Of a DNA stretch of 64,000 bases, positions 46,150 through 59,375 are shown piece by piece. Below the pieces are notes generated by a model. That model saw only the letters and a program-made list of their open reading frames with translations. It did not search any database and was not told where the DNA came from. The stretch is from Hypericum androsaemum (taxonomy: Eukaryota > Streptophyta > Magnoliopsida > Malpighiales > Hypericaceae): assembly GCA_963995505.1 (NCBI GenBank), contig OZ023196.1, positions 10,351,106-10,415,105 of the forward strand, written 5' to 3'. A program made the position numbers and the translations under genes. Every line of letters starts with the position of its first letter. Position 1 is the first letter of the stretch.

Positions 46150-49100
46150 ATGGCTCAGATTCCAAACTTGGACAATTCTCCACTTGATCTCAAATCCCTA
46201 AGGTTCCCCCCATTGTTAATTTTATCTAATTTAACTCGTCAATTTAATTGCCCTATTTTTCGTTGGTTTCACAATGTGTGTGTGTTTTTTTTCTCTCAGG
46301 GATCAGTCTCAGCGTGAACTCGTCAACATCTTGAAGAACGTGAGAGCTTTGCGTTTGGTCAATTCGGTTTTGTTTACGGCCTGTTAGGGTTTCGTCGTTT
46401 ATTTCGTTGTTTGTTTTGTTTAGGTTCGCGGGAAGAAGTGCCTGGTGATTGATCCCAAGCTCAGCGGTTCGATATCGTTGATTGTCCAGACCGCCATTCT
46501 TAAGGTACTCTCATCTTTTCCCCGTCCGGTTTTGGAGAATGATAGTGTTGATGATAGAGTTGGTGCTTGCTTGGTGTTGGAATGATTGGTTGGGTTTTAA
46601 GTAAGTAACATCACTGGAGCGAGGAGTGTGCATTGGATCACGGGGATGATTGTTCGGAGAGTGAATGCAAGAGTTTTAAGTTTTTTGGTGGCAATCTTGT
46701 GGGTACTTATGGTTTGTGAATGTCTAATGGTTGGTTTTTAGACATTTGTCCTTTCGGTGGGAGAGGGAGATGCTCTGGCAGCGTTAGTTTTGTGAATGTT
46801 GAAGAGCTGTGCAAACCACTCTAGTTTTATGTACATGGCTTCAGCGACCTTTGCAACTTCTTGCTGTATTTTGTAAAGAAAGTAAAACAGACATTCAATT
46901 TGTTTGTTGCCTTGGGGAATGTTCTTCCGATTGTGTCGATATTTGTTTGTATAATCTTGTTGCAATGGGGAACTGCCAGGAAAATGGTGCTGAACTACGA
47001 CATCTTGGGTCGGAGCCAATTCAGACTGACAGCACCAAAGTGGTTTATCTTGTACGCTCTCAGTTTAGCTTGATGAAATGGATATGCTCTCACATTCAGA
47101 ATGATATCTCAAAGGGTCTCCAAAGGGAATATTATGTTTATTTTGTTCCTCGGCGAGAAGTTGCTTGTGAGAAGGTATTAAACTTATGGCAGAATCCTGG
47201 GCTCTTGATGGTGGAATGATCAACTCGCATTTTCATATGAGTCCTGAGGAGAATTTATTGTTGGCAGGTCCTCGAGGATGGAAAAGTTCACCACCTGGTG
47301 ACTATTGGGGAGTATCCTCTGTATATGGTTCCTTTGGACGAGGACGTTATTTCATTTGAATTGGATTCAGCCGGTAAAGTAAGTTCTTTGTGCAGTTATC
47401 ATTTTGTTCTAGTTTAACTGTCCTTCCCTCTTTTCAAAAAAGAAAAGAACTCCATCCCCCTGTGTCATATTCGTTCGCTGCCCACATATGATAGGAAATC
47501 CTGGTTGATGGTGATACTAGCTCACTTTGGCATATAGCAAAGGCCATTCATAAGCTCGAGGTTTGTGTGCTTCCTACATGATAGCTTCTCCAATTTTGAA
47601 CTTATAAGAAGTTGATTTTTTCATGTTTAGTTTTATTTTGAATTCTTGGTGTTCGATTTGCTACAGTCTTCTTTTGGTGTGATACCGAATGTGAGGGCCA
47701 AAGGCAAAGCATCTGTGGTTGTTGCTGATATCCTCAATCATTTACAAGCTGAAGATCCAGTCAATTCTTCTGATGTAATGATATAATCCTTTCATCTTCC
47801 ATCAATTATCTTTCTTTCATTTTCTCAGAAGATAATCTTTTCTGTATTCTTATGGTTTTGGTAAATCAAGAAACGAAAGCGAGGGAATTAGAAACATGGT
47901 TGAAAAATGTAAGTTTTTGAAAGTTAGTTCTTCTCAAAAGCTGAAAACCTTATTTTAAATTTCACTACTTATTATCTGATAAAAAAAAAAGGTAAAATAA
48001 GGTACGAGCCATTAATATTAAGTATTACAGAGAAATAAGGTGATTGTCATACATAAATATATTTTTCTACCTTTGATATTATGGGTTCAGTTTTGAAAAA
48101 CTTTTGAATCAGAATGAAGTTTAAGACTAATTTTAAGTCTGAAGCCTAATGTGCAGCATGATCTGTGTGAATCTCGATAACAGATGTTAGTGTGAAGCTC
48201 CATAACAGGATGTTAGTGAAATCTTCACATCGTCTCCGTGGAAACTAGTTTTCTAGGAAAATGGTTCTGGCAAAATGAAAGGAGCCTGAAGTACAACATT
48301 AGCTTCATTTTAGTTTCATCTGTTGGGAATAGCCTTATTGGCTTGCTGCTTTTCATTTGTTCAGATGGCTATGCCGGAGATAAATACTGTCATTCTTCTG
48401 GATAGAGAAGTAAGTTTTCTTCACAGTTCCAGTTACATTTATCTATAACAATTGGTAATAGCTTTTTAGCACAAATGTGTCATCAAGTGATCACATTTTC
48501 TCGTGGACACAACTGTCAACCAAATTAAATGTAATTACCTCGCCAGCTGCAACCCTTGACAGTTAAGTTGTACATATTGATGAGCTCCATTAGTTAATGT
48601 GGCAGACTGTTGAGGAAAACTTGCATTTTCTCCAGCAGTAACATTGAGAAAATGTTTATCTTGTTATTTTTTGTAAAGGTAATTTTTTACACCAAGAATT
48701 ACACCTTGCAACAATTTGAACCCTAATCCTCCGTCAAATCGTCTTACGCTTTGTACCGCTAGGCCAAATCCTCTTTGTACATCTTGTTTTGTTTTTTGAA
48801 TAATGTTTCTGCTAGCAGAGTTCAGAGCTCTTGTTGCATGAGTAAGAATTATGATATAAGACCTGTCAGCTTAGACACTCATGAAATAGCAAGCATTAAA
48901 GCAATAATTAGCAGTTTTAAGCCACAGGAAGTCTTTCATGCTCAGTTCCCTGAAGAAGGCTGTTTTCTTGTGTTTTTTTTGCCTATTTCATGCTTGTGCT
49001 TGAAGCCTTGGCTGGTGGGTCTTATCTAGATCTTCGTTGCTTTTCAGGTTGATGCAGTAACTCCGATGTGTTCACAACTGACATACGAAGGACTGCTAGA

Positions 49101-52100
49101 TGAGGTAATCAGACAAATAAGTGATGAAATTGTTATACGGGGATCTAGGTGCAATATGGGTGGCTTATGCATGATTATACAGGACGAAAATGTGAACATT
49201 GATGTGTTTCACACACTATTTTGGTTGCTTGAAGAGATGGGTAAACTCCATTTTTGTGTAATTAACATTGTGGTCTTGTAATCATATTACGGTCAATAAT
49301 GAACATTCTCTTGCTAGTTGAAGTGTTATTCCTTTTAGATTTTTTTGGCAGATGACTATCTGTTTCTAAATTTTCAATGAAAGAGTTTAATTTATCCAGC
49401 AGTCTTGGTTCAATGAATTTTCTTTCGATGAATTTTGGCACGAAGGTCATCTTCGTACTTTTAGTTTTTTCAATGCAACAAGTCATTGCTGCTAGTTATT
49501 TTTTTGCAGTTTATGCATATTAATAATGGATGCGTGGAGCTTGATTCTTCTGTCATGGGTGTGCAACAAGAGGGAAAGAAAGTGAAAGTTCCACTAAATT
49601 CAAGGTAAGCGAAAAGGTTTAGAGCAAGCTTTCCAGCTTACTATGTTGAATATATCAGAAAAGCATTGTATTTGAACTATGGGGAAAGGGTTGATCAGCA
49701 TGTTGGACGAAATATTGGACAATTTTTTATTATTTATTGCTTAAATTTAGCATTTCTTGTTACTTGATTTGAGCACGTCTAATTTTACTTGGACTTGGCT
49801 CGAATTTTAGTGATAAGCTATTTAAGGAAATACGGGATCTCAATTTTGAAGTAGTTGTCCAGGTTGATTCCTTCTCCTTTTACCTCATCTTGTTAAAGCT
49901 ATTCCTCCAAAGTTGATTCAGTTCCCCCATAGACGTTCTATTCGCTCAGTTGCTGCCTGCTTGTGTTGTTTTAGGTTCTTCGTCAGAAAGCAACTTCTAT
50001 GAAGCAGGACTACACTGATATTTCAAGCACTGTAAGTCTGTGCCGGCACTCACTGTATGGTTATTTTTCTGCTCTACGACATTGGGCAACTGTCCATAGT
50101 GTTTGTTGCTATTCTTCATTGGCGAACATCTATTCTTCATTGGCGAACATCAACTGTGTAATTTATTGTTGACACAAATGTTTTGCCCGTAACCATATGA
50201 GATAATTCTGCCAGAACTTTAGCTTAAAATCACGTCTGTATCAATAGAGATGTTGTTTCAGAAATTCAGAACAAGAATTCACATGTACTCGTGAGAAGTT
50301 GGATATCTTGATTAAAGTTTCTGGCAGTTTCTTGGTAAAATTTCCATGTGCATTCTTTTGAGAGATTTGTTTTCTAACTAATACAGAACCAGTCAGTTTC
50401 GGAGCTGAAGGATTTTGTAAAGAAACTCAATTCATTGCCCGAAATTACAGTAAGTCTAGAATGTCTCTCTTTCCCTCACCCTCTCTTGTACGTGCACACA
50501 AATATGTGGACACTTTTGAATCCCCTATTATGTTGTCTAATTTGCTTTTGTATCATATCAGAGGCACATTCATCTTGCTCAGCATCTGTCGTCCACATAC
50601 ACATCAAAGCAATCATTTCTTGCCAAACTCGACATGGAGCATACCCTTATTGAGTCTCAGAGTTATGACATGTAAGTTGCACCTCATTGCAATTGTTTCT
50701 CTTCAAGAAAAGATTGATTAAACAGTGATTTTAGAATAGTGGGGAATTGAAACAGGTTTCAGTGTACTACATACTTGTGGGTAGGATGATAAGTTAGTAA
50801 ATATGCTACCAGTTGATGGCACGGAATCAGTTCGTATCCTTTCTTTGGCCGGCTGCACTTTGAACTTTCCAACTCAAGCATCTCTAGAGTGAATATGCTA
50901 CCAATTAACCTTTCAGATGTGACTGTTCTTCCCTGTTGTGGACTCCCAAACATCCTCCACACCCACCCTTTGTCACTTGAGCTAGGTCCCAAGGTCTAGT
51001 TTGTGAATGTATATGCCCCATTTATCTTTTCTCCTTGTGGGTACACTATTCTTTTTCTCTTATTAAGTTTCTCTAGGTTGCTGTGATTATGTCTCTATGG
51101 CAGTGATTTTCACTTCTCCATGCTTCAATTTATTGTCATGATAATTCTTTATTGACCACCTGGCTAACGGTGTATGTTTTCTGTAGATGCTTTGAGCACA
51201 TTGAAGAGTTGATCCATAAACAGGAACCTCTTGTTGCTGTTTTGCGACTTCTCATATTATTTTCCATAACAAATGGAGGATTGCCTAAAAAGCACTTTGA
51301 CTATTTGAGGCAAGAACTGAAAGAATTCTCCATATTCCTTATGGCTTGTTTTAACTTCTGATGTTCACTGTTCCTCCCTGATTCTGTGATTACTTTCAGG
51401 AGGGAGTTACTGCATAGTTATGGATTTGAGCATATATCAACGTTGAATAATCTTGAAAGGGCTGGGTTGCTAAAAAAGCAGGTTAAGCCTATAGTTTCCT
51501 TTATAAATGTTCTTACTGCTACACGCAGAATGATTGGTGGATGGCAAATGCCACTCTACCTCTAGATTGGTGAATTTACTGTTACTTGTTAAAATTTCAG
51601 GAGTCGAAGAGCAACTGGCTAAACATCAAGCGCGCTCTGCAACTTGTAGTTGAAGATACAGACACAGCAAAGTATGATACCTCTAGATTCTGTAATCATT
51701 TTCTGGCTCTGACTTAGTTTGCTTGACCTGTGGCAAAATGTCAGATGCTGCATGAGATGTCTAAATATCATTGTTTGGTTTTGTGAGGCTCCTGTATTCT
51801 TGTTTTCTAACTCTTGTAGTGGCTGTTGATGGAACAGCCCAAATGACATAGCTTATACCTTCTCTGGGTATGCACCACTTAGCATTCGCCTTGTTCAGCA
51901 TGCTGTGCGATCAGGATGGTAAGTCCCAATGCCGGCCCGATTTTCCCCATTTGGTAGTTGTTCTTCACTCAGATGTTTATCAGGTTTTCTCAAATACATT
52001 ATTGAACTGTTTGAAATAATGTGTTGAACATAATTAAAAAATCTAAGTTGGTAAAATGGCTTATTAGATATAACACTGCAGAAATTCTTTATTGTACCTT

Positions 52101-53777
52101 TCAACTGATAATACAGAATTGGTAGAATGAGTTACCACCTGTAGCACTGCAGTAATTTTCCATCATACATTTCAACTGGTAATATTTGCTGTCAACAGGA
52201 AATATGTAACCAGTTTAGGATTCTAATTTCCAGATCTTGGCGAGATCTACGATGTCTGTGATATCTGCTCTTAGTGTAAATCAACAAGGATGGTGACTGT
52301 TTCAGCAATCTAAATTCGTTGAACCAAATGGGAACTCTAAAATGTTGTCAGTCTCTTGCTCATAAGCGAGTCTTGTTTCCTTTAGGAGACAAATCTTTTC
52401 AAGTTAATGCTGATTCAAAGTGTAGTGGCTTTCCCGTTAATTTGTAAACTTCCATAGGTTTTCTTCAAATAATGGTTTGGACGATATTCTATTTTCCGAA
52501 GATCTCCATTATGTGCATTATCTTACTGGTAGCGGATGGATTGACATTTTAGGCGTCCAATTGAAGACATTTTGAGACAGTTGCCAGGACCTCACACCGA
52601 AACAAAGAGAGTTAGTATCCTTTAATCTCTTACTCGGGGTTTCTCAAGCCTTCTGCTGCCCATGATGTTTGCTTCTTTTGCAGAGTGGATACTCAACCTC
52701 GCAGTCATTCGACACTTTACCAGGCGCTTCTTTGGACAGGTTTGGTTATTCTGATTATCTGTAATGTCTGTGGTCAGAGATCAGGATCATACAAGTCCAC
52801 ACCCACTTTTAAAAGATGTTTCTGTTTGATTTATTAGTAGCATCCTTACTTATCAAAAAGAAAACTGGTAACAACATCATCTTCTTGTTGCAACAGTTTC
52901 ATATTTGTAGTTGTGCATTCATTTCTAACTTAACCTCAAAAAGAAACATCTTGCTTGCAGTATGCTGTGTAATGCTTTTCCATTTGTGCAACTGTATTCT
53001 TCATCTTTCAGAGTAGCTGATGGAAGACGCTCTCTAGTGCTTGTTGTGTTCATCGGAGGGGTGACATTTGCAGAAATATCTGCTCTTCGGTTTCTCAGCT
53101 CTCAGGTACTTGATGTGCTCAAAACATTTGGAAGAACGAATTTTGATAACTTGATTTGTAAGATGGTTTGAGTACGATGGAGTAACGAGCAAGTGTGTTT
53201 ATATATAGACTGGTTGAAATTTGGCGCGTCTAATAGTTTCTTCTTTAGTGAAAAAAACACAACGTGCATGCACAATAGAGACAAGTCAGAATCCTTAATC
53301 TCTTATGTACACAATACTAGAAGTACAAGAGAAATGTCTCAGCTGTTTAACCTATAGCGAACGTGTTGCCCCGTTCAATAGCAATTTTGTGTAGCTAGTT
53401 TTTTATTCTTACAGAAAATCTGGAAGCTGGTTAAGTTGATAATTTCATGTGCATGTCTATCAGTCTTATAAATTACTGCTTTTGCACTACACTAGCTGCA
53501 TCTAGTTTGATTCTTGTTCTTCTGTTGCCTTCTTCCATTTGTACCCCGGTGGCTCTTTATATATGTTTCCGTTCTTTCTTTCGGGATAGCATCGACATTC
53601 TGTTTCGGCCTAGATATTATGATCGTTTCTTCATGCAATGACAACATTTTCCCCATCACTTCTTACTCGCTTTCGTGATAACCGCAGGAAGGTATGGCGT
53701 ACGACTTGATCATCGGAACGACAAAGATTGTGAGTGGCAACTCATTGGTGGAGACATTCATGGAACAATGGGGTTGA
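46150..53777 (+). CDS. VPS33: VPS33, Sec1/Munc18 subunit of HOPS/CORVET
   Basis: This SM protein binds SNAREs and is a core subunit of the class C tethering complexes at the vacuole and late endosome. My model has 22 exons: 46150-46202, 46300-46339, 46424-46504, 46980-47174, 47268-47378, 47495-47560, 47667-47774, 48365-48409, 49048-49104, 49510-49604, 49811-49862, 49975-50031, 50387-50449, 50562-50671, 51187-51309, 51400-51481, 51601-51671, 51838-51918, 52553-52610, 52684-52739, 53012-53105, 53688-53777. It encodes 595 aa, as in other plants. Motifs include [36 protein letters not shown] (the SM signature) and [18 protein letters not shown]. The C-terminus [20 protein letters not shown] is the conserved SM end. 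Intron 15 is GC-AG (GAG|GCAAGA). Confidence 0.95.
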
Positions 53778-54078
53778 GCTCTTAAGAGTGTATTCTGCTT
53801 CTCGGCACACAGACTACGGGGGAGATTGTCCTCTTTGTTGAGTTTGAAATTAGGGCCGCAGGCGATTAGCGTAGGCGATGTTGTGGTGGCTTTGATTATT
53901 TTGTTTAAGTTTCCCTTTGAACTACACTTGTATATCATTTTTCCTATTGCCCTAATTATCTGTTGGTTCCATTATCACAAAGACGTAGATTCTATGTTGA
54001 ATCACTATTTAGACAAAACCGGACTCACGTTGGTGCTAACCTCGCTCTCACGGTAGTGCTTTGGAAGTTTGGGAAAGG
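53778..54078 (+). other. VPS33 3' UTR
   Basis: The 300 bp after the VPS33 stop are T-rich, with no ORF of interest. They probably hold the 3' UTR and polyadenylation signals. Confidence 0.5.
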
Positions 54079-54679
54079 TAGGGGTGACCTCGAATCGATT
54101 CGAATTCAAATTATCAAAAATCATGATTTATATTCAATTCGTCCAAAGACAATCCAAATTTGAATTTTTGAGTTTTTATTTTTATTTTTCCGTGGAACTA
54201 TTTTTTCGTTGTTCATCACTTGATTGGGAATAAGATAAGAGAGAGTAAGTGGAACATCCATTGACAAATATTATGTGACTAATAATATAACTAGTTATGT
54301 AATTAATGATATAACTAAAATAGTTAATTAGTAAATTTTGAGAGAGAATATTTATAGAGGATCAAATTATCTCTATTCAAGAATTAGATAATTGAGATTG
54401 AATTATTTTAATTTTGAAGAATGGAATGGGGTAAGAGGAATTTTGAAGTTTCAATTCTCATGTTTCCCTCTTTTCAAATATGATCCTATTTCTATTTTCT
54501 TTTTATACATAATTCTACGAATTATTTGGTGAATCGAATAGGAAATTCGATTTGACGAATTGATGAATTGGGATATATGAATTCAGATTCGATTCGTCGA
54601 AGGACGAATTCGAATCTGAATTAGGAATAATTTGAACCAATTTGAATCCGAATCGAATTCAATTCATGGTGACCTCTTA
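54079..54679. mobile_element. hAT-type MITE
   Basis: The left end TAGGGGTGACCTCGAATCG and the inverse of the right end, TAAGAGGTCACCATGAATTG, are imperfect inverted repeats. Both lead into repeated words ATTCGAATTC and GAATTCGAATC. An 8-bp duplication is only partly conserved (GGGAAAGG and AGGAAAAA). The interior is AT-rich and non-coding. Confidence 0.6.
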
Positions 54680-55176
54680 AGGAAAAAACTTCTCTCTTTG
54701 ATGGAGTTCGGAGGGAGGAGCTGGTGTGAGAGAGAGTTGGAAGGTTTATACTGGACTTTGTGATAGGAGGATTAAGTATATGATAAAAACCTGGCCCCCA
54801 TTAAGCACAGCTCAGTTTGTCCACAGATATTTTCCACAGCAACCAAAAAAAAAAATACCGTTGGTATAAATATGACTAGTGTTATGTATTAAATGATACT
54901 TAAGAGTACGTAAATGTTACAATTTCGAAAATAACTAAATTTCTTGGAAATTTGGTATAGCGTAGGAAAAGATTTTCTGATATTATTGATGGTGATCTTG
55001 CTCCTGCTACTGAACTAGGAGATACGCTAGGAGATACGCCGGCTTTCGTAAAGCCGGCGTCTCTCCTTGCCAAGCCCTTCAAGTAACTAACACAATGCCA
55101 ATTGATATGCACACGTGAAAATCTTTGTACATTAGCACCAAGTTTGATGCTTAACAAACACAAGAGATGCTATTGA
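54680..55176 (-). other. PUB14-like 3' region and intergenic DNA
   Basis: Downstream of the ligase stop (minus strand) lies an AT-rich region that should include its 3' UTR. It contains the GC-rich hairpin at 55031-55065. No other gene is seen. Confidence 0.5.
55031..55065 (-). other. GC-rich hairpin in PUB14-like 3' UTR
   Basis: Two 16-base arms (ACGCCGGCTTT core) pair with one mismatch around a 3-base loop, about 110-145 bases after the stop codon. A neighbouring direct copy of CTAGGAGATACGC is also present. It would form a very stable RNA stem in an otherwise AT-rich region. Confidence 0.7.
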
Positions 55177-57647
55177 TCAAAGGCAGCTTTGATTACCGAC
55201 CATGTCGACTCGGTGCAGGAGTTCGATTATGTTTCCGGCTTTTCTCTTGGCGCGGTCGGTGCCATTTTCGGATAGTTCCTTCAATGCTTCTTCTGCGCCA
55301 AAATCCCTTGCCAAGTTCAGCTGGTGCAAGTCACCTGTACACAGTGACCATAGAACAGCAGCAGCATTTTCGCGGTTGCGCAGAGAACCCGTCCTGACGA
55401 CTTCAACCAAGATGGGTATCGGTTCAGCCTGACCAATTGCAGCTTTCCCTTCTTGATGGCTTGCGAGAATGGCGAGAATTGCCAGTGCTTCATCCACCAT
55501 TCCACCTCCAGAATCCTTGAGCAAACTCATTAAAGGAGGCACTATACCTGCTCTCACAGCTCTTGCCTTGTTTCCCTGATAGATTGAAAGGTTGAAAATT
55601 GCCGTCGCAGCGTCCTTTTTCCCTCTTGGGGTCCCCTCACAGAGCAGCTGTATTAGAGCTGGGATTGCCCCGGCTGCTCCAATCGCCACCTTGTTCTCAT
55701 CTATCACGGAGAGACTGAAGAGGGTTGCAGCTGCATTTTCTCTAGCCTCCATGCTGCCATTTTTTAACACCTCCAAGATATCCGGTATAGCTCCAGCATT
55801 AACAATGGTGCTTTTGTTGCTATCGTATATTGAAAGGTTTAGCAGGGCCGTAACTGCATGTTCTTGTGTCCTGAAATCTGTAGAGGATAGTAATTCTACC
55901 AATAGTGGAATCGCTCCTGCTTCAGCGATGCATACTCTATTATCTGCATTCCTTTTTGCCAGTAGACGAAGCTCTCCAGCAGCTGCTCTTTGTTGATCGG
56001 GATTTCCAGTTGCCAATTTGTCTAACAAGGCAAGGATAGATCCTCGATCACAATCTGAAACACTGCTTCCCGTTTTCTTGTTACGAGAAGCCCCTTGCTG
56101 TTTGGGCAGTTCAACACCATTGCTCTCACACCACAAAGCAATCAAACTTTTTAATACGTAGTTAGGAGTAAGAGCAGTATGCAGCAGCGTCTGCTGCGTC
56201 TTCGGACAGGTCTTGTGTCCTGCATCTAGCCACTTCTGAATGCAGGACCTTTCATACGTCTGCAGAAAGAGCAAGACAATCAATATAGAGCATTGATCAT
56301 TTACCAACAAACATATAAAGTGAGAGCGCCAGTATTCAAACCTGTCCCGTGGAGACAATGACAGGATCCTTCATGAGTTCTAGAGATATCGGGCATCGGA
56401 AATCATCAGGGATCACAGGAGACCTGTGCTTCATTAAGCTTCTTTCAGCCTCGAAATTATCAGTAACTGGATTATCCGATTGAACATAGTCCTTTAACTT
56501 CTTAAAGAGAGATGTTATCTTCTCAAACCAGTCTCCTGGATCTCCATCACTTGAAATAACCAATTCATGAAATGCAATAGACTCTCTCTTGAAATCATCG
56601 ATGGTCGTGAGTTGCAGCTTTTCAGAAAGCCTTTTCAGTACTGCAGGGTCAGGATCTTTTTCTCGCTGTGCTATGGATAGATCACGATCTACTTGTACAT
56701 CTGTAGCCTCCTTTTTCTCTTTTGCTCTTCTAAATTGAGCATATACCAGTTGTATCTGGAAAACAAGATGTCATCTGAGTTACCAAGAGTAAAGCAATCC
56801 CATCTCAAGGCAGCCAGTCACTTAACTAACAGTCAAAAGTACCTGTTCCGTAACTTCCTCTGGGAATCCGAGTTTGTCATAGCGAACCTGACTCAGCGCT
56901 GCTTCGATTTTTTCAGTCATCCGGTGAAACTTGTCTCCTATCTCATCCCTTTGCAAGGCCTGAGTCATGGATATAAGATACATGTCAAAACCTCAGAAAC
57001 AAGAAACAAGCTAAGCAGTCAGGCTGCAAGAGACACATGCAATGTCGACTAAATCAATGCGACCATAACGTGACTTGAGCTCTTGTCAAAAAGCAAACCG
57101 ACGGTCCTATGTATTCACTACTTTTGCATGCTCCTCCAGAAACCGATTCGAGCTCCAAGAAAATATAATGCACAGCATAGAAATCTTTCCACCAACATGA
57201 GCAACACTTGGATTCTCAAAATAACATTAGCAACATTTCGGTGACCAATACGACGAACATACAGCCAAATGATGGCTTGTCTCCCTTCCTGCATTTCTTC
57301 TCCGTTCGGATAAATAGATTACGAAAAGAGAAGGATACCTGATACAACTTGCTGCCTGAAGCAACAGAATTGAGGAGCTCCAAAGCAGAATCCAGAGCTA
57401 CCACCAACAATTCGAGGCCTTGGACCGCGTCTTCATCGAGCTCTTCATTACTATCTTCCAACTCCTCAAACAAAGGGCTCAAGAGCTTGATCCTACGCAC
57501 GAGATTCCCGTGCATCTTCTTGCACAGATTCCTGCACTCGGGCAGCCCGGAGACCTCCTTCACCTGCTCCACTAATCTACTCACTAACACAGACTTCCGG
57601 TCATCCGTTAGCCCCATCTTTACTGGTCCCTGTGTCAACGCATCCAT
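55177..57647 (-). CDS. PUB14: U-box/ARM-repeat E3 ubiquitin ligase (PUB14-like)
   Basis: This is a plant U-box E3 that transfers ubiquitin from an E2; PUB13/14 relatives act in immunity and cell-death control. My model has four exons on the minus strand: 57647-57339, 56959-56843, 56755-56342, 56259-55177. It encodes 640 aa, the family length. The U-box N-terminal domain spans residues about 10-230 and includes [14 protein letters not shown]. The U-box spans about 257-330 ([20 protein letters not shown], then [19 protein letters not shown]). Armadillo repeats fill about 355-625 ([42 protein letters not shown]). ISSDGDP after the linker fits PUB14 better than PUB13. An inner ATG (57617, MGLTDD) is the alternative start and resembles the usual family N-terminus. 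Confidence 0.94.
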
Positions 57648-58420
57648 CTCTAAAAAGAGATCAAATTCAGCCTATTACAGACTTAAAGCTTCGATCTTGG
57701 AGCAAATAAGGTAGACCCAGATGGGAATTCAGCTAAATCGAGCTGGGATAATCTCCAAGTTGAAGAATTTCACAAAAATAAAGGATGCCCAGGTCACGGA
57801 AATGAGAAATGGAGAGTAATTAGAAATTGCAAATAACAAAATTTTGAAGGGTCAACGGCAATTTTTAATACCAATTGAGGCTTAACAGAGAATAATTACG
57901 CGTTTGTTGAGAATATGTCAACCGAAGACGGCTACTGAAACCGGAGATAAGGTCCGAAATGGCTAAATCGTTGTCTGATTTAAGTATGCCTGGCTCGTTG
58001 ACTTTTCATTCTGTCTTGCTTTTCGTGCACTTCTCATGGTTCTTAGCTTGTTTCCTTCGTTGTGATGAGATTTCGGTTGGTAAGATTACGAAATCCACCC
58101 AATACAGTTCACGGAATAAATAATTAATTTCTTTCTCATCTATATCAAATCCAATCCAATTACATATTTTTCTACCCACAGCACCAACCCAGTTCACAAA
58201 ATAAATAATTAATTTCTATGTCATTCACATATTATCTACTATAATTTTTTGTTTATATATAAATTATAATAAAATACGATAATGATTATTCCGTAAGTAC
58301 AACAAGGAAAAAAATTACAATAAAATAATTAAATTATGATTACAAAATAAGATAAAAATTAAGATTATTCCACTTCATTCATATATTATCTACTATCATT
58401 TTTTATTTATATATAAATTA
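57648..58420. other. PUB14-like upstream region
   Basis: Promoter-side intergenic DNA for the minus-strand ligase. It holds AT-rich blocks, including two similar AATAAATAATTAATTTCT copies (about 58114 and 58200). I found no clear core element. Confidence 0.4.
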
Positions 58421-59120
58421 CGAGTATGAGTTTTGGTTTGGGAACCACAACTTCTTATTCAAGAGTCTGGTTGAGTTGATTCAAGTTTCTTTGCAAAGGT
58501 GGGACATATATCTATAACTTTTTAGTTCACGACTTCTCCAAATTCGAAGTATAAGAACGTCAAAAATATATTTGAAGTCAATAGTCGGGCGAGTTACGAG
58601 TACAAGTTTTGATTTGGGAGCCACAACTTCTTATTCCGGAGTCCAATTGAGTTGATTCAAGTTGCTTTGTGAAGGTGGGACATATATCTATAACTTTTTA
58701 GTTCATGACTTCTCCAAATTCGAAGTATAAGAATATCAAAAATATATTTGAAGTCAATAGTCGAGCGAATTACGAGTACGAGTTTCAATTTGGGAGCCAC
58801 AACTTCTTATTCCGGATTCCAATTGAGTTGATTCAAGTTGCTTTGTGAAGGTGGGACATATATCTATAACTTTTTAGTTCATAACTTCTCCAAATTTGAA
58901 GTATAAGAATGTCAAAATATATTTGAAGTCAATAGTCGAGCGAGTTACGAGTACGAGTTTTGATTTGGGAGCCACAAATTCTTATTCCGGAGTCCAATTG
59001 AGTTGATTCAAGTTGCTTTGTGAAGGTGGGACATATATCTACAACTTTTTAGTTTATGACTTCTCCAAATTCGAAGTGTAAGAATGTCAAAAATATGTTT
59101 GAAATTAATATTCGAACGAT
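58421..59120. repeat. Four-unit ~176-bp tandem repeat array
   Basis: Units start at about 58421, 58597, 58773 and 58948, so the period is 175-176 bp. Each contains TTGGGAGCCACAACTTCTTA, GGTGGGACATATATCTA, AACTTTTTAGTT and CTTCTCCAAATTCGAAG, and ends in the CGAGCGAGTTACGAGTA junction. The last unit is diverged at its end. Two older copies lie inside the MULE at 21290-21637. Confidence 0.93.
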
Positions 59121-59335
59121 TTAGTTATGTCAAAAATTGGAATACAAATTGTGAATCAAAATATGTGAATATTGGACTCTATTTTTTATAGATATTTAAA
59201 AAAAGAATTTTAATTTTGTTAAAAATAACTTCAATTTTTATAACTACACAAATGTTATCCAAAAAAATTTATTTTTTACGAATAATATTATACCAAGGGA
59301 AACTAAATAGAAAAAAATTGAAGTTATTTTTTACG

Positions 59336-59375
<40 letters not shown>

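Noticed and set aside
55592..55996. Plus-strand ORF of 134 aa
   Set aside because: Antisense to the ARM-repeat exon of the PUB14-like gene.
58421..59120. CRISPR-like repeat array
   Set aside because: Units of about 176 bp without spacers are simple tandem repeats, and the window is plant nuclear DNA.
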